Part shown: piece after piece, positions 9,353 through 19,593 of the stretch | Numbering within the stretch: the stretch's first letter is position 1 | How the letters are laid out: each line of letters begins with the position of its first letter | DNA from: Pandoraea commovens | GTDB taxonomy: Bacteria > Pseudomonadota > Gammaproteobacteria > Burkholderiales > Burkholderiaceae | Direction of reading: 5' to 3' | Length of the DNA stretch: 64,000 nucleotides | Assembly (NCBI RefSeq): GCF_902459615.1 | Contig: NZ_CABPSA010000006.1 | Location: 1 to 64,000 of the forward strand | Program-made: the position numbers and the translations under genes | Notes under the pieces: generated by a model | Told to the model about the DNA's origin: nothing | The model's database searches: none | Seen by the model: the letters and a program-made list of their open reading frames with translations, nothing else

Positions 9353-11286
9353 TACGGCGCGACGTTGTAACGCTTCATCGTCGAGCGCAGCGTGTCGTCG
9401 TCGCCATCGAGCTTGAGCGCTTCGCGCCAGGTCTTGCGCGCTTCGTCTTGCTGACCCGACTCCCACAGCACTTCGCCCAGATGCGCGCCGATTTCCGCCT
9501 GCGCCTGAATGCCGTACGCACGGCGCAGCAGTTCGAGCGCCTGCGACTTGTCGCCAAGGCGGTACTTCACCCAGCCGAGGCTGTCCATGATGTACGGATC
9601 TTCCGGCGAGAGCGACGACGCTTTTTGCAGCAGCTTGAGCGCTTCCGGCAGTCGCGTATTGCGTTCCGTGAGCGAGTAGCCCAACGCGTTGTACGCCTGC
9701 GCGTTATCCGGCTGCGATGCCATCACGCGACGCATCGCCTTTTCCATCACGTCATAGTGCTTGTTCAGTTCGGCCACCATGCCGTACTGATAGAGCAGGT
9801 CGGCATCGTCCGGATGGTTTTTGACTTCGACGGCGAGCAACTTCTCCGCATCGTCGTAACGCTTGGATTTGACCAGCAGATCCGATTCGGCACGTTTGAG
9901 TGCAAGTTGCTCACGCGGCTCGCTCGACTTGATGCCATGCAACAGCGCACGGCCTTCCTCGAGCTTGCCCTGATCCGCCAGCAACTGCGCGCGGCCGATT
10001 TGCGCCGGCAGATAGGCGTTGCTGTCTTCGCGAATCTTCGAGAGCCACTTGTCGGCGGCCGGGTAGTCCTTGCGGTCCTGTGCGATCTGCGCGAGGTAGA
10101 CGTATGCCTGCGCGCCGTCGGTGTTCTGCTGCTCGGCTTCCGTCGCGTACTTCTGCAAATACTGCTCGGCCTGTTCCGGATGGTTGGCGTGCAGGTTCAG
10201 CAGCGCGAGCGCCATCAGCGTCGACAGTTCATGCGGGTAACGCTTTTCCAACGTTTCGAATTGCTTTTGCGCCGCGTCGAGCTGATTGTCGGCGAGCAGC
10301 AACTTGGCGTAGGCGAAGCGAGCTTCCTTGGCGTTCGGATTCCGATCGAGGAACGACTTCAGGCTGGCGATCGCGCCGGTGCGCTCCGCCGGACCCATCT
10401 GGCCGTAGAGCAGGGCTGCGGCTTCGTAATCGGGCTTGAGCTTGAGCGCAGTTTCGAGCGACGTGCGTGCGCCGGCGGTGTCGCCTGCGTCGAGCTGCGA
10501 ACGGGCGATGGCCAGTTGCGCTTCCGGACGCTGCATGTCGTTCGCCAGCATGCGCTTGAGCGAGTCGATGCCGGTGGCGCGCTCCGGGCTGCGGGCGATC
10601 ATCTGCTGCAATTCGAGGATGGCCTGACCGCGACGCGCTTCGGGCACCTTGTTCAGTTCGTCGACCAGCAGCGGTTCGGCCTCGGCCAGATGGCCGGTGC
10701 CAACTTCGAGGCTGGCCAGCAGTTGGGTCGCCGGACGCCACGACGGATCGAGCTGATGCCACAGCTTGGCGGCAATCAGCGCGTCGCCGAGCTGGCGTGC
10801 GCCGAGTGCGATCTCAACCGCGCGGCGCGCCATGCGCGGATCCTTCGTGCGGTTAGCGAGGGCGACGTAGGTATTGAAAGCGGGGGCCAGATTGCCTTGT
10901 TGCAGGCTCAGTTCGGCGGCCATCACTTCGAAGACGATCTCGCTGCTAAGCGCAACATTCGGCAGCTTCTCACGCGGGACGTTCGCATTCGGTGCGACGT
11001 CTTCGCTGTCGACATCGGTGGAAGCACCGCTCGCGGCACCCGGTGCGCTGGCCTTGGCGGGCGCGGCAGGTGCCTTGGGTGCGGTCTGCGCCGCCGGTCC
11101 GGATTGGGCGAAGGCGTTCGAAGATGGCAGGAATGCCATGATTGCGCTGGCGCAGGTCACGCCAAGCGCCGTGGCTCCGGCCCAGGCCCCGCGAGCCAGG
11201 GCGCCGCGCAGGCGCAAAACCACGGGTGCCACGGTTTCCGCAGTACGGTCAGCGGCGGGAATGGACTGGAATCGGGTGTTCGGCAT
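9352..11286 (-). CDS. Exported tetratricopeptide-repeat protein
   Basis: This 644-residue protein has a basic N-terminus and a hydrophobic stretch ending around FLPSSNAFA, consistent with export, then an Ala/Pro-rich linker and a long array of TPR helices. Clear units include AYNALGYSLTERNTRLPEALKLLQKA and the following PYIMDSLGWVKYRLGDKSQALELLRRAY. TPR proteins at this locus, upstream of lolB, are conserved in beta-proteobacteria and are presumed to act in the cell envelope, perhaps as a periplasmic scaffold. The exact function is not known to me. It is the first gene of the minus-strand run and diverges from mutM. Confidence 0.85.
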   Translation of the reverse strand: MPNTRFQSIPAADRTAETVAPVVLRLRGALARGAWAGATALGVTCASAIMAFLPSSNAFAQSGPAAQTAPKAPAAPAKASAPGAASGASTDVDSEDVAPNANVPREKLPNVALSSEIVFEVMAAELSLQQGNLAPAFNTYVALANRTKDPRMARRAVEIALGARQLGDALIAAKLWHQLDPSWRPATQLLASLEVGTGHLAEAEPLLVDELNKVPEARRGQAILELQQMIARSPERATGIDSLKRMLANDMQRPEAQLAIARSQLDAGDTAGARTSLETALKLKPDYEAAALLYGQMGPAERTGAIASLKSFLDRNPNAKEARFAYAKLLLADNQLDAAQKQFETLEKRYPHELSTLMALALLNLHANHPEQAEQYLQKYATEAEQQNTDGAQAYVYLAQIAQDRKDYPAADKWLSKIREDSNAYLPAQIGRAQLLADQGKLEEGRALLHGIKSSEPREQLALKRAESDLLVKSKRYDDAEKLLAVEVKNHPDDADLLYQYGMVAELNKHYDVMEKAMRRVMASQPDNAQAYNALGYSLTERNTRLPEALKLLQKASSLSPEDPYIMDSLGWVKYRLGDKSQALELLRRAYGIQAQAEIGAHLGEVLWESGQQDEARKTWREALKLDGDDDTLRSTMKRYNVAP

Positions 11287-11327
11287 AGGGATCCACGGCA
11301 GGTTTCGAGCGATTGTAGCGCGCCCGA

Positions 11328-11333
11328 TACAAT
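11328..11333 (+). promoter_or_regulatory. Putative -10 box of mutM
   Basis: TACAAT (5 of 6 to the sigma-70 consensus) lies 32 bases before the mutM start in the divergent TPR/mutM gap. No good -35 is evident. Confidence 0.35.
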
Positions 11334-11365
11334 AGAGTCTAAATCCTCAGCAAACGTTCGCAGGC

Positions 11366-12196
11366 ATGCCTGAACTCCCAGAAGTCGAAGTCACCCGCCG
11401 CGGTATCGCGCCGCACGTAGCCGGCACGCGTATCGCGCGCATCGACGTGCGTAACGGGTCGTTGCGCTGGCCGGTGCCCGATGGGCTCGACGCCCTCCTG
11501 CGCGGCGAAACGCTCATCGGCGTCACCCGTCGCGGCAAGTACCTGCTGCTCGAATACGCGCCCGGCTGGTTGCTCGTGCATCTGGGCATGACCGGGACGT
11601 TGCGCGTCATGCCGGAACCGCAGTCGCTGCCGAGCGCAGGCGTTCACGACCATATCGACCTCGTCTTCGAGCGTTGCGCGCTGCGTTATCGCGACCCGCG
11701 CCGCTTTGGGGCAGTCCTCTTCCATCCGCGCGCGTCGGGCGATGTGCTGCTGCATCCGCTGCTTGCAAGTCTTGGCGTCGAGCCACTGACCGACGACTTC
11801 GACGGCGCTTGGCTTTACGCGGGCACGCGCGGACGCACCGTCTCCATCAAACAGGCACTGCTCGCGGGCAGCATCGTCGTGGGGGTGGGCAATATCTACG
11901 CCTCGGAGAGCCTGTTCCGTGCAGGCATTCATCCACGCATGGCAGCGGGCAAGCTGTCGCGCCCGCGTGCCGAGAAGCTTGCGCAAGCCGTCAAGACGGT
12001 GCTCGCCGCTGCGATCGAGAAGGGCGGCAGCACGTTGCGAGATTTCGTCGGCAGCGACGGTCAGAGCGGCTATTTCCAGCAGGAGTATTTCGTCTACGAT
12101 CGCGCGGGCCAGCCGTGTCGCGTGTGTGGCACGACGATCCGGCAGATCGTGCAGGGACAGCGCTCCACGTTCTTCTGTCCGAAATGCCAGAAATAA
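11366..12196 (+). CDS. mutM: Formamidopyrimidine-DNA glycosylase
   Basis: MutM (Fpg) excises 8-oxoguanine and formamidopyrimidines from DNA and cuts the abasic site. The 276-residue product begins [13 protein letters not shown], with the catalytic N-terminal proline (exposed after Met removal) and Glu; the conserved lysine is in RGKYLLLE near residue 58. The helix-two-turn-helix is around [13 protein letters not shown], and the C-terminal zinc finger is CRVCGTTI...FFCPKCQ. It precedes mutY by 24 bases, so the two partners of the 8-oxoG repair system are likely co-transcribed. Confidence 0.97.
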   Translation: MPELPEVEVTRRGIAPHVAGTRIARIDVRNGSLRWPVPDGLDALLRGETLIGVTRRGKYLLLEYAPGWLLVHLGMTGTLRVMPEPQSLPSAGVHDHIDLVFERCALRYRDPRRFGAVLFHPRASGDVLLHPLLASLGVEPLTDDFDGAWLYAGTRGRTVSIKQALLAGSIVVGVGNIYASESLFRAGIHPRMAAGKLSRPRAEKLAQAVKTVLAAAIEKGGSTLRDFVGSDGQSGYFQQEYFVYDRAGQPCRVCGTTIRQIVQGQRSTFFCPKCQK

Positions 12197-12220
12197 ATTA
12201 AAGCTTCTCCCGAAAACCCC

Positions 12221-13387
12221 ATGAAAGACGCCCCCAACGACATCGCCGTCGGTACGCTTGCGGACACCTTCGCGCAGCGTCTGATCGCCTGGCAGGCCGA
12301 ACACGGCCGTCACGACCTGCCGTGGCAGAACACGCGCGACGCCTACCGCATCTGGCTGTCCGAGATCATGCTTCAGCAGACGCAGGTCGCCACGGTGATC
12401 CCGTATTACGGCCGCTTTCTCGAGCGCTTCCCCGACGTCGCCGCACTGGCCAGCGCACCGCAAGACGATGTGATGGCGCTGTGGAGCGGTCTTGGCTACT
12501 ACTCGCGTGCGCGCAACCTGCATCGCTGCGCGCAGGTCGTCGTAGAGACCCACGGCGGACGTTTCCCATCAGACCCTGAAACGCTCGCCACGCTGCCAGG
12601 CATTGGCCGGTCCACTGCGGCGGCGATTGCCGCATTTGCCTACGACGCGCACGCCGCCATCCTCGACGGCAATGTCAAACGGGTGCTCGCGCGCGTGTTC
12701 GGTATCGAAGGCTTCCCGGGCACGCCGAAGATCGAGCGAGAGATGTGGACGCTGGCGGAATCGCTGTTGCCGCAAAGCGATTTGCCAGCCTACACGCAAG
12801 GGATGATGGACCTCGGCGCGACGCTGTGCGCCCGCGGCAAGCCACGCTGCGGCGAGTGTCCGTTCGACAGCGATTGCGTCGCGCATGCGACGGGGCGCGA
12901 GCGGACGTTGCCGACCTCCAAGCCGAAAAAGGCGCAGCCGGAGCGCTATGTCGACGTGCTGGTCATCCGCGCAGGCGATCGCGTGTTGTTCGAGCGACGT
13001 CCCGACAGCGGTATCTGGGGTGGTCTGTGGAGCCTGCCGGAACTCACGCCGCCGACCGACGCACGCGACGCCGACGACGCGTTACTGCGCGAGCGTCTGA
13101 CGGGGCATGCGGCGGCACTTGGCGCGAAGGTCGGCGCGGTGCAGTCGCTCATGCCGCTGCACGGTCTCACGCACGTCTTCACGCACTTCAAATTGCATTT
13201 GCGACCGTGGATGGTGACGCTGTGCGCATCATCAGCGACAGCGGCAACATCGATCGACGATGCCAACCGTTCATGGCTGGATGGGGAGGGGGTCGCGGCC
13301 GCCGGGTTGCCGTCACCGATTCGCAAGATCGCCGACGCGCTGTCGCTGCACGGTGTGAACGACGGTCAGTTGTCGCTGCCGGCGTAA
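12221..13387 (+). CDS. mutY: A/G-specific adenine DNA glycosylase
   Basis: MutY removes adenine mispaired with 8-oxoguanine. The 388-residue protein has WLSEIMLQQTQVATVIPYY (catalytic Glu region), the helix-hairpin-helix LPGIGRSTAAAI, the catalytic aspartate in ILDGNVKRVLARVFGI, and the iron-sulphur loop with spacing C-X6-C-X2-C-X5-C (CARGKPRCGECPFDSDC). The C-terminal NUDIX-like domain that recognises 8-oxoG is present, with GLTHVFTHFKLHL. It follows mutM on the same strand and converges on rapZ, with only 16 bases between the stops. Confidence 0.97.
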   Translation: MKDAPNDIAVGTLADTFAQRLIAWQAEHGRHDLPWQNTRDAYRIWLSEIMLQQTQVATVIPYYGRFLERFPDVAALASAPQDDVMALWSGLGYYSRARNLHRCAQVVVETHGGRFPSDPETLATLPGIGRSTAAAIAAFAYDAHAAILDGNVKRVLARVFGIEGFPGTPKIEREMWTLAESLLPQSDLPAYTQGMMDLGATLCARGKPRCGECPFDSDCVAHATGRERTLPTSKPKKAQPERYVDVLVIRAGDRVLFERRPDSGIWGGLWSLPELTPPTDARDADDALLRERLTGHAAALGAKVGAVQSLMPLHGLTHVFTHFKLHLRPWMVTLCASSATAATSIDDANRSWLDGEGVAAAGLPSPIRKIADALSLHGVNDGQLSLPA

Positions 13388-13403
13388 GCCAGCCGGCGAC
13401 CCT

Positions 13404-14276
13404 TCACTTCGTATCGATGGGGGCGAGTTCGCGGTGACGCACGAGCACGCTCGCTTCGTCGCGAAAGCGCGCGCCGAGCGTCTCGGAGATAAACACGGAG
13501 CGATGCTGCCCGCCCGTACATCCGATGGCGACCGTCAGATAGCTGCGGTTGTCGCGCATATAGCTCGGCAACCACTTTTGCAGATAGGCGCCGATGTCGT
13601 TGATCATCTCGTCCACTTCGGGAATGGCGGACAGGAAATCGATCACGGGTTGATCGCGCCCGGTCAGCGGGCGCAATTGCACGTCGTAATACGGATTGGG
13701 CAGCGAGCGGACATCGAAGACAAGGTCGGCGTCGAGCGGCACGCCATGTTTGAATCCGAACGATTCGAACATCAGCGTGAGGCCGGTCTGATCGTGTTGC
13801 ACGAATTCGCGAATCCAGCGGCGCAGTGCACTCGCGCGCAGATTGCTGGTGTCGATCTGATGACCCAGCTCGGTGACGCTGCTGAGCATCTCACGCTCTT
13901 TCTCGATGGCTTCGACAAGCGAGCCGGTGGCCGAGAGCGTGTCGTCGCCAGTTGCGGAAAGCGGGTGACGGCGGCGCGTCTCCGAGAAGCGCTGCACCAG
14001 CGTTTGCGTGGTCGCATTGAGGAACAGCACACGAACGTCATGGCCGAAACGGCGCAGGCCGCCAATGATCGGCGGCAGATCGGCGAGCGAGCCGCCGCTG
14101 CGCGCGTCGATGGCGACCGCGAGGCGCGTGTAGTGTTGTGTTCCGAGGTAGACGGCGAGTTCAGGCAAAAAGCGCGACGGCAGATTGTCGACGCAGTAGT
14201 AACCCGCATCCTCGAGGACGTTCAGGGCGAGCGATTTGCCCGAACCGGAGACGCCGGTAATCAGTACGATCTTCAT
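13404..14276 (-). CDS. rapZ: RNase adapter protein RapZ
   Basis: RapZ is a GTP/ATP-binding protein that, in enterobacteria, guides RNase E to the small RNA GlmZ and so controls glucosamine-6-phosphate synthesis. The 290-residue product has Walker A GVSGSGKS at residues 8-15 (start MKIVLITG), YYCVDNLP, and the C-terminal RNA-binding motif [13 protein letters not shown]. The ATG at 14276 gives the family start. It is downstream of psiF and hprK on the minus strand; proximity to hprK/ptsN is the common rpoN-hpf-ptsN-rapZ grouping. Confidence 0.95.
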   Translation of the reverse strand: MKIVLITGVSGSGKSLALNVLEDAGYYCVDNLPSRFLPELAVYLGTQHYTRLAVAIDARSGGSLADLPPIIGGLRRFGHDVRVLFLNATTQTLVQRFSETRRRHPLSATGDDTLSATGSLVEAIEKEREMLSSVTELGHQIDTSNLRASALRRWIREFVQHDQTGLTLMFESFGFKHGVPLDADLVFDVRSLPNPYYDVQLRPLTGRDQPVIDFLSAIPEVDEMINDIGAYLQKWLPSYMRDNRSYLTVAIGCTGGQHRSVFISETLGARFRDEASVLVRHRELAPIDTK

Positions 14277-14395
14277 GACATTTCCCGAATACAACCATCA
14301 TGGTAAGCGATTGTGTCGTACGGGTGTCGCGTAGGCAAAAACTAGGGAGTTTCTACCGTTTTCGCTGCGTTTTCGAGAATCCCCGTTCTGCAAGC

Positions 14396-14422
14396 GAAAA
14401 CGGCGCCCGCGTGGGGCGCCGT
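14396..14422 (-). terminator. Rho-independent terminator downstream of psiF
   Basis: On the minus strand ACGGCGCC (14422-14415) pairs with GGCGCCGT (14407-14400) around a 7-base loop, followed by TTTTCGCTT. It separates psiF from rapZ. Confidence 0.75.
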
Positions 14423-14443
14423 CAGGCTCGTCAGGCGTAAAAC

Positions 14444-14776
14444 TTAGGCCGCCGGAGCGTTCGACAGGCACTGCTTCATGAACGCCTTGCGATCGTCGCC
14501 CTTCTTGCCGCTCGCTTGCGTATTGCAGGTCTTCATCTTTTCCTGCTGCGTCTGCTTGGCGGCCGGTGCGGCCCCGCCAGCGGACAGACACTGCTTCATG
14601 AAGGCCTTGCGGTCGTCACCCTTCTTGCCGGTCGCTTGCGAGTTGCAAGCCTTCATCTTGTCTTGTTGGGCGTTGGTCGCTTTGGGGGCAGATGCCGGGG
14701 CGGCGGCCGTTTGAGCGAACACGGGCGATGCGAGCAGCGGGGATACCAGAAGCAGTGCAGCGAGTGCTTTTTTCAT
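14444..14776 (-). CDS. psiF: PsiF-repeat exported protein
   Basis: This 110-residue small secreted protein has a signal peptide (MKKALAALLLVSPLLASPVFA) and two near-identical PsiF repeats, each KMK-C-N-Q-A-GKKGDDRKAFMKQCLS, with two cysteines per repeat that could form disulphides. PsiF in Escherichia coli is phosphate-starvation inducible but of unknown function. No Pho box is apparent upstream here, so starvation control is not shown. The gene sits between rapZ and hprK as an insertion in the usual order and probably has its own promoter. Confidence 0.88.
   Translation of the reverse strand: MKKALAALLLVSPLLASPVFAQTAAAPASAPKATNAQQDKMKACNSQATGKKGDDRKAFMKQCLSAGGAAPAAKQTQQEKMKTCNTQASGKKGDDRKAFMKQCLSNAPAA
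14463..14660. repeat. Tandem 120-bp duplication inside psiF
   Basis: The two PsiF repeats are also close at DNA level: segments from 14463 and from 14583 match over roughly 78 bases with few differences, a period of 120 bases. This suggests a fairly recent or homogenised internal duplication. Confidence 0.7.
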
Positions 14777-14843
14777 GATCGTCTCTCCAAAAGGTCGTGA
14801 CGCACGGGCACGGGGATGAACCGCGTTGCGATTACAACATGTT

Positions 14844-14870
14844 AGAAAACGCGCCGCAATCGCGCGGCGT
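14844..14870 (-). terminator. Possible terminator downstream of hprK
   Basis: A short stem CGCCGC/GCGGCG with a 6-base loop, followed on the minus strand by CGTTTTCT, lies about 90 bases past the hprK stop and upstream of psiF. The short U-tract makes it only moderately convincing. Confidence 0.45.
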
Positions 14871-14960
14871 TGACAGAAAAACGCAAAAATAGCGGTATAC
14901 CCGGAAGGTTTCGGCGGATTCGGCCGACTCGGTGGATTCGGGCCGCCGAATCGCGAACGC

Positions 14961-15926
14961 TCAGAGCAATTTGCCCTGCATGCCGTCCGGGTCCTGCATG
15001 GCCTGGCGCTGACGCTCCATGAAGTCCTTGAGCGTATCGATCCCGCGCAGTTGCAGAATCGTGTTTCGCACGGCCGCTTCGACCAGCACGGCGAGGTTTC
15101 GCCCGGCGGCCACTTGCAGAATCACTTTGTTGATCGGCAGGCCCAGCACGTCGACCGTCTGCGCTTCGAGCGGCAGGCGCTGGAATTCGCCATCGGGACG
15201 GCGCACCAGTTGCACGATCAGCTTGAGCTTCATCTTCCGGCGCACAGCCGTCTCACCGAAGATGGTCTTGATGTCGAGCAGACCGAGACCGCGCACTTCC
15301 AGCAGGTTTTGCAGCAGCGGCGGGCAGCGGCCTTCGACGAAATCCGGCCCGAGACGCACGAAATCGACCGCATCGTCCGCCACCAGGCCGTGTCCACGGC
15401 TGATCAGTTCCAGACCGAGTTCGCTTTTGCCGAGACCGGAGTCGCCGGTGAGCAGCACGCCCATGCCCAGAATGTCGATGAAAACGCCGTGCATTGTGCA
15501 ACGCGGCGCGAAAACGCGAGAAATGTACAGACGCAGGCTGTCGATGACGGAGGCCGTCGACAGCGGCGTGGTGAACAGCGGGGTGGAGGAGCGTGTACAG
15601 CGCAGCACCAGATCGGGCGGCGCTTCAAGGCCGTCTGCCACCACGAGGAACGGCGGTTCCAGCGCGATGACTTCACCCATGTGACGCTTGCGGTTTTCGT
15701 CCGTAAGACGCTGGTAGTAGCGTAGCTCCGCTTCGCCGAGCACCTGAATCCGGTTCGGGTGGATGAGGTTCAGGTGGCCCACGAGGTCGGCGCTGGAGGT
15801 GGCCGTAGCCACGCTCTCCGGCGTAAAGCCGCGCTCCCAACCTTCATGGCCCGTGAGCCACGACAGACGCAACGTCGCGGCGTTGTCGTCGAAAATGCTT
15901 TGCGCGTTGATGCCGGTCAGTTCCAC
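14961..15926 (-). CDS. hprK: HPr kinase/phosphorylase
   Basis: HprK phosphorylates or dephosphorylates a serine of HPr-like phosphocarriers; in proteobacteria it belongs to an incomplete PTS that acts in regulation. The 321-residue protein has Walker A GDSGLGKS at residues 161-168, the catalytic histidine region MHGVFID just before it, and the family signature [16 protein letters not shown]. The start is GTG at 15926, read [16 protein letters not shown] as in relatives. It follows ptsN on the minus strand, in the rpoN-hpf-ptsN-hprK-rapZ order. Confidence 0.95.
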   Translation of the reverse strand: MELTGINAQSIFDDNAATLRLSWLTGHEGWERGFTPESVATATSSADLVGHLNLIHPNRIQVLGEAELRYYQRLTDENRKRHMGEVIALEPPFLVVADGLEAPPDLVLRCTRSSTPLFTTPLSTASVIDSLRLYISRVFAPRCTMHGVFIDILGMGVLLTGDSGLGKSELGLELISRGHGLVADDAVDFVRLGPDFVEGRCPPLLQNLLEVRGLGLLDIKTIFGETAVRRKMKLKLIVQLVRRPDGEFQRLPLEAQTVDVLGLPINKVILQVAAGRNLAVLVEAAVRNTILQLRGIDTLKDFMERQRQAMQDPDGMQGKLL

Positions 15927-16016
15927 CGCGTCGCCTCGTTCGGTTGGGTGTGGGAGCTACGGAATTCGTGTGTGTTCGCGGCGATTCGTACCGGTGCGCA
16001 GACGACTCGGGACGAC

Positions 16017-16472
16017 TCAGGGCTTCCAGTTCGTCAGCGCGGTGTGGACATCTTTGGCGCTAGGCGCGTTGATCAGGATACTGCGCATCTCGGGGTCCGA
16101 GAGCAACTGGGCAATTTCGGACAGGATTTCGAGGTGCTGCTGCGTCGCCTGCTCGGGCACGAGCAACACAAACAGGAGGGAAACCGGCTGACCGTCGGGC
16201 GCTTCGAACGGAATGGCCTCTTCCAGGCGGATGAACGCGGCGGCTGGGACCTTCAGGCCTTTAATGCGTCCATGCGGAATCGCCACGCCTTCTCCAAGAC
16301 CCGTCGAGCCGAGACGCTCACGGGCGAAGAGATTGTCGGTTACCACAGCGCGAGAAAGCCCGGCATTGTTCTCGAAGAGGAGGCCGACCTGTTCGAACAG
16401 GCGCTTCTTGCTGGTAACGGACAGTCCAAGCAGGATGTTGGACTCGAGTATGAGTTTGGCTAAACGGTTCAT
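16017..16472 (-). CDS. ptsN: PTS IIA-Ntr nitrogen-regulatory protein
   Basis: PtsN (EIIA-Ntr) is the terminal phospho-acceptor of the nitrogen PTS and regulates potassium transport and other processes by protein contacts. The 151-residue protein starts MNRLAKLILESNILLGL. Its phosphorylated histidine is in GVAIPHGR around residue 66, and it ends with the usual PTS_EIIA_2 helix. Of the open frame, the ATG at 16472 matches the family start, although the Shine-Dalgarno is weak. It lies between hpf and hprK. Confidence 0.95.
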   Translation of the reverse strand: MNRLAKLILESNILLGLSVTSKKRLFEQVGLLFENNAGLSRAVVTDNLFARERLGSTGLGEGVAIPHGRIKGLKVPAAAFIRLEEAIPFEAPDGQPVSLLFVLLVPEQATQQHLEILSEIAQLLSDPEMRSILINAPSAKDVHTALTNWKP

Positions 16473-16580
16473 CTTGTAATGCGGGCGAACGCTTAGTCGC
16501 CCTCCAACCCCCGATTGACCTCGCATTATAGACCACTCGCCGCCGCGCTCGCGGCAAGTCACGGAAGTGGGGCGAACCAT

Positions 16581-16605
16581 ACAAAAGGGGCCGTTCAACG
16601 GCCCC
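16581..16605 (-). terminator. Rho-independent terminator downstream of hpf
   Basis: On the minus strand GGGGCCGTT pairs with AACGGCCCC around a single-base apex, with TTTTGT after it (stem 16605-16587). It separates hpf from ptsN. Confidence 0.8.
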
Positions 16606-16707
16606 GCGGTGGGTGATGCCAGACTTACAACAGACGGATATGCGCTCGGGTGGTTCCTTGCGGGTTTTCGTCGGTATCAGCCAATGCGATTACCACGCCT
16701 GAAGATG

Positions 16708-17064
16708 CTATTGCAGCGGTTCCGCCTCAGGAGGAAGTTCGTGGTGCTTGATGGCCTCGCGACCGTGATCCTGAACCTTGTCCTTGTACTGCATTACCTT
16801 GCGGTCGAGCATGTCGATCAGCTTGTCGATGGCGGCATACATATTCTCGTCACACTTCTCGACGAAAATTTCCTTGCCCTTGAGAAACACCGTGACGCTC
16901 GCGATCTGGCGTCCGCTCTTCTCCTTGGTCTTGTCGACAGAGAGGATCACCTCGGCGCCGATTAGCTGGTCGAAATGATTCAACACGCGGTTAAGCTTGT
17001 TGACGACAAATTCGCGCAGCGAAGGCGTGAGTTCGAGATGGTGTCCACTGATCTTCAGATTCAT
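16708..17064 (-). CDS. hpf: Ribosome hibernation-promoting factor (short HPF)
   Basis: HPF binds the 30S decoding centre and promotes formation of inactive ribosomes in stationary phase. The 118-residue protein has the S30AE/YfiA fold sequence [20 protein letters not shown], then [39 protein letters not shown], and lacks the long C-terminal dimerisation domain, so it is the short form. AAGGAG precedes the ATG. It is immediately downstream of rpoN, the standard sigma-54 cluster arrangement. Confidence 0.95.
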   Translation of the reverse strand: MNLKISGHHLELTPSLREFVVNKLNRVLNHFDQLIGAEVILSVDKTKEKSGRQIASVTVFLKGKEIFVEKCDENMYAAIDKLIDMLDRKVMQYKDKVQDHGREAIKHHELPPEAEPLQ

Positions 17065-17205
17065 AGCTGCTCTCCTTGCTGAAATGCCGAAGTGCAGGCC
17101 GCGTCAACGTTGACGCTGGCTAGCGAGGGTGCGAGCCATTGACGTGACGCAATGTCGCACTGCGGCGTTATGCCCCAGCGGCCAACATGGCGCACCAGGA
17201 CTGTC

Positions 17206-18696
17206 CTACAAAGATTTGCGCAAGTTCACTGCGGGGATTCGCATGGCCTCGCGGTACTTCGCGACAGTGCGCCGCGCCACCACAAAACCTTGCTCTGCCA
17301 GCAGTTCCGCGATACGGCTATCGGAAAGGGGGCTCTGCGGGTCTTCAGCTCCTATGAGTTGCTTGATGAGTGCGCGGATGGCGGTCGATGACGCAGCGCC
17401 TCCGGCTTCCGTTGCCACGTGTGATCCGAAGAAGTACTTAAGCTCGAAGGTTCCAAATGGAGTGAGCATGTACTTACTCGTCGTCACCCGTGAAATCGTG
17501 GATTCATGTAAACCCAGCGTATCAGCAATCTCGCGTAAAACCAAGGGCCGCATGCCGATTTCGCCATGCGTGAAGAAGTTCTTTTGACGCTCGACAATCG
17601 CCTGCGCCACCCGCAGGATCGTGTCGAAGCGTTGCTGGATGTTCTTGATCAGCCAGCGCGCTTCCTGCAACTGCTGTTGGAGGTTGCCGGTTCCCGGATC
17701 GTTCCGGTTATTTCGGAGAATGCGCGCATACATCTCGTTGATGCGCAGACGCGGCATCACTTCCGGATTCAGCTCCGCCGTCCAGCCGCTCCCTTGCTTG
17801 CGTACCAGCACGTCCGGCACGACGTAGTCGGCCTGAGGCGAGCCGTAAGCCGAGCCCGGGAAGGGGTCCAGCGAGCGAATCAGCTGATGCGCGGCGCGCA
17901 GACCGTCTTCGCCGACACCCAGCAGGCGGCGCAGACGCGTGTAATCGCGCGCGGCCAGCAGTTCCAGGTGATCGGTGACGATGCGCAGCGACAGGGTGCG
18001 CACACCGCTTGCGGGTAGTCGCTGGAGCTGTAGACGCAGGCACTCGGCCGGACTGCGGGCACCCACGCCCGCCGGATCGAAGCTTTGCAGCAGCGCCAGC
18101 GCCGCGTTGATTTCTTCCGTTTCGAGCGCCAGCTCTTCGGGCATTTCGGCCTGAATCTCGTCGAGCAGGCTACCGAGGTAGCCGTCTTCGTCCAGCGATT
18201 CGATCAGGAATTCCACCAGCGCGCGGTCGCGCGGACTCGCCTTGGTCAGGCGCAACTGGGCCAGCAGATGTTCGCGGAGATTGGGATGGTCGACATGCAG
18301 TTGCGGACGCGCATTGTCGTCGTCGTCCGATGCGCTGCCGGAGCGGGCGAAGTCGTTCAGGCTCCAGTCGCTGCCATTGTCCGACGCGTTGTCGTCGAAG
18401 CGGGCCTCGCCATCGAGTTCGCGCGCTTCGTCGTGGCCGTTGGCGGACTCGTGGCCGTTGTCGTTCGAACTGCTGGACGACGAACTCCGCTCGTTGCGCA
18501 GCGACCCGTCTGTGCCCACACGTACCGAACCGGCGAGCCAATCGTCCTCGCGTTCGAGCATCGGGTTCTGGGTGAGCGCGTGCTCGACTTCCTGTTGGAG
18601 TTCGAGCGTCGACAGTTGCAACAACCGGATCGATTGCTGCAACTGCGGCGTGAGGGTCAGGTGCTGCGAGGTGCGGAGTTGAAGAGTCGGTTTCAT
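17206..18696 (-). CDS. rpoN: RNA polymerase sigma-54 factor RpoN
   Basis: Sigma-54 directs transcription from -24/-12 promoters with enhancer-binding activators. The 496-residue protein shows region I ([34 protein letters not shown], glutamine-rich), an acidic Ser/Asn/Asp-rich region II (about residues 60-115), the core-binding domain, the helix-turn-helix region with [17 protein letters not shown], and the RpoN box with [15 protein letters not shown] near the C-terminus. It lies downstream of lptB and upstream of hpf. Confidence 0.97.
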   Translation of the reverse strand: MKPTLQLRTSQHLTLTPQLQQSIRLLQLSTLELQQEVEHALTQNPMLEREDDWLAGSVRVGTDGSLRNERSSSSSSSNDNGHESANGHDEARELDGEARFDDNASDNGSDWSLNDFARSGSASDDDDNARPQLHVDHPNLREHLLAQLRLTKASPRDRALVEFLIESLDEDGYLGSLLDEIQAEMPEELALETEEINAALALLQSFDPAGVGARSPAECLRLQLQRLPASGVRTLSLRIVTDHLELLAARDYTRLRRLLGVGEDGLRAAHQLIRSLDPFPGSAYGSPQADYVVPDVLVRKQGSGWTAELNPEVMPRLRINEMYARILRNNRNDPGTGNLQQQLQEARWLIKNIQQRFDTILRVAQAIVERQKNFFTHGEIGMRPLVLREIADTLGLHESTISRVTTSKYMLTPFGTFELKYFFGSHVATEAGGAASSTAIRALIKQLIGAEDPQSPLSDSRIAELLAEQGFVVARRTVAKYREAMRIPAVNLRKSL

Positions 18697-18789
18697 AGCG
18701 GTCTCGCCTTCATTGTAGAGGCTTTGTCACGCCAACGGAACCGTCCCTGACTCCTATCGGAGGCAGGGTTTACATGCGAAAAATCTGCT

Positions 18790-19593
18790 TTACATCCGGA
18801 AATTTTCGCCCAGATAGACGCGACGCACGCTTTCGTCGGCAACGATCTGGTCAGGCGTGCCGGCGGCGAGCACCGAGCCTTCGCTGATGATGTACGCGTG
18901 ATCGCAGATACCCAGCGTCTCGCGCACGTTGTGGTCGGTAATCAGGACACCGATGCCTCGGTCCTTGAGAAAGCGCACGATCCGCTGAATTTCCAGCACG
19001 GCGATCGGGTCGACGCCCGCGAACGGTTCGTCGAGCAAAATAAAACGCGGCTGTGTGGCCAGGGCGCGTGCGATTTCCACGCGACGACGCTCGCCACCCG
19101 AGAGCGACATCGCCGGATTTTCGCGCAGATGGCCCACTTGAAGCTCGTCGAGCAGGGCTTCGATGCGGCGTTCGATTTCGTCGCGCTTGAGGGGTTTGCC
19201 CTGTGCATCGACCTGCAATTCGAGCACGGCGCGAATGTTGTCTTCGACCGTGAGTTTGCGGAACACCGACGCTTCCTGCGGCAGATACGAGACGCCCATG
19301 CGGGCGCGCTCGTGGATCGGCAGTTCGCTGATGAGGTTGCCATCGAGCTGGATTTCGCCATCGTCGGCAGGCACCAGTCCCACGATCATGTAGAACGACG
19401 TTGTCTTGCCCGCGCCGTTCGGGCCAAGCAGACCCACGACCTCGCCGCTCTTCACGTCGAGCGACACGTCCTTGACGACGGTACGCGCGCCGTACTGCTT
19501 CTTGAGCGAGCGCACGACGAGCGCGCTGGGCTTGCCCACCGGGGCGTTGCCCGGGTTGATGGTCGAGGCGTTGCTATTGGCAGAATTACTCAC
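18790..19593 (-). CDS. lptB: LPS export ABC transporter ATP-binding protein LptB
   Basis: LptB hydrolyses ATP to pull lipopolysaccharide from the inner membrane through LptFGC to LptA. The 267-residue protein has Walker [10 protein letters not shown], the signature [15 protein letters not shown], Walker [14 protein letters not shown] and switch ITDHNVRET, matching LptB closely. The start is GTG at 19593 (reading MSNSANSN), overlapping the lptA stop by 8 bases. The N-terminus has a Ser/Asn-rich extension of about 20 residues. It is the third gene of lptC-lptA-lptB, ahead of rpoN. Confidence 0.96.
   Translation of the reverse strand: MSNSANSNASTINPGNAPVGKPSALVVRSLKKQYGARTVVKDVSLDVKSGEVVGLLGPNGAGKTTSFYMIVGLVPADDGEIQLDGNLISELPIHERARMGVSYLPQEASVFRKLTVEDNIRAVLELQVDAQGKPLKRDEIERRIEALLDELQVGHLRENPAMSLSGGERRRVEIARALATQPRFILLDEPFAGVDPIAVLEIQRIVRFLKDRGIGVLITDHNVRETLGICDHAYIISEGSVLAAGTPDQIVADESVRRVYLGENFRM

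Noticed and set aside
9274-11373. A 699-codon open frame on the plus strand, opposite the TPR gene
   Set aside because: It lies wholly antisense to a protein with clear TPR repeats and has no recognisable sequence. High-GC genes often have long open frames on the opposite strand.
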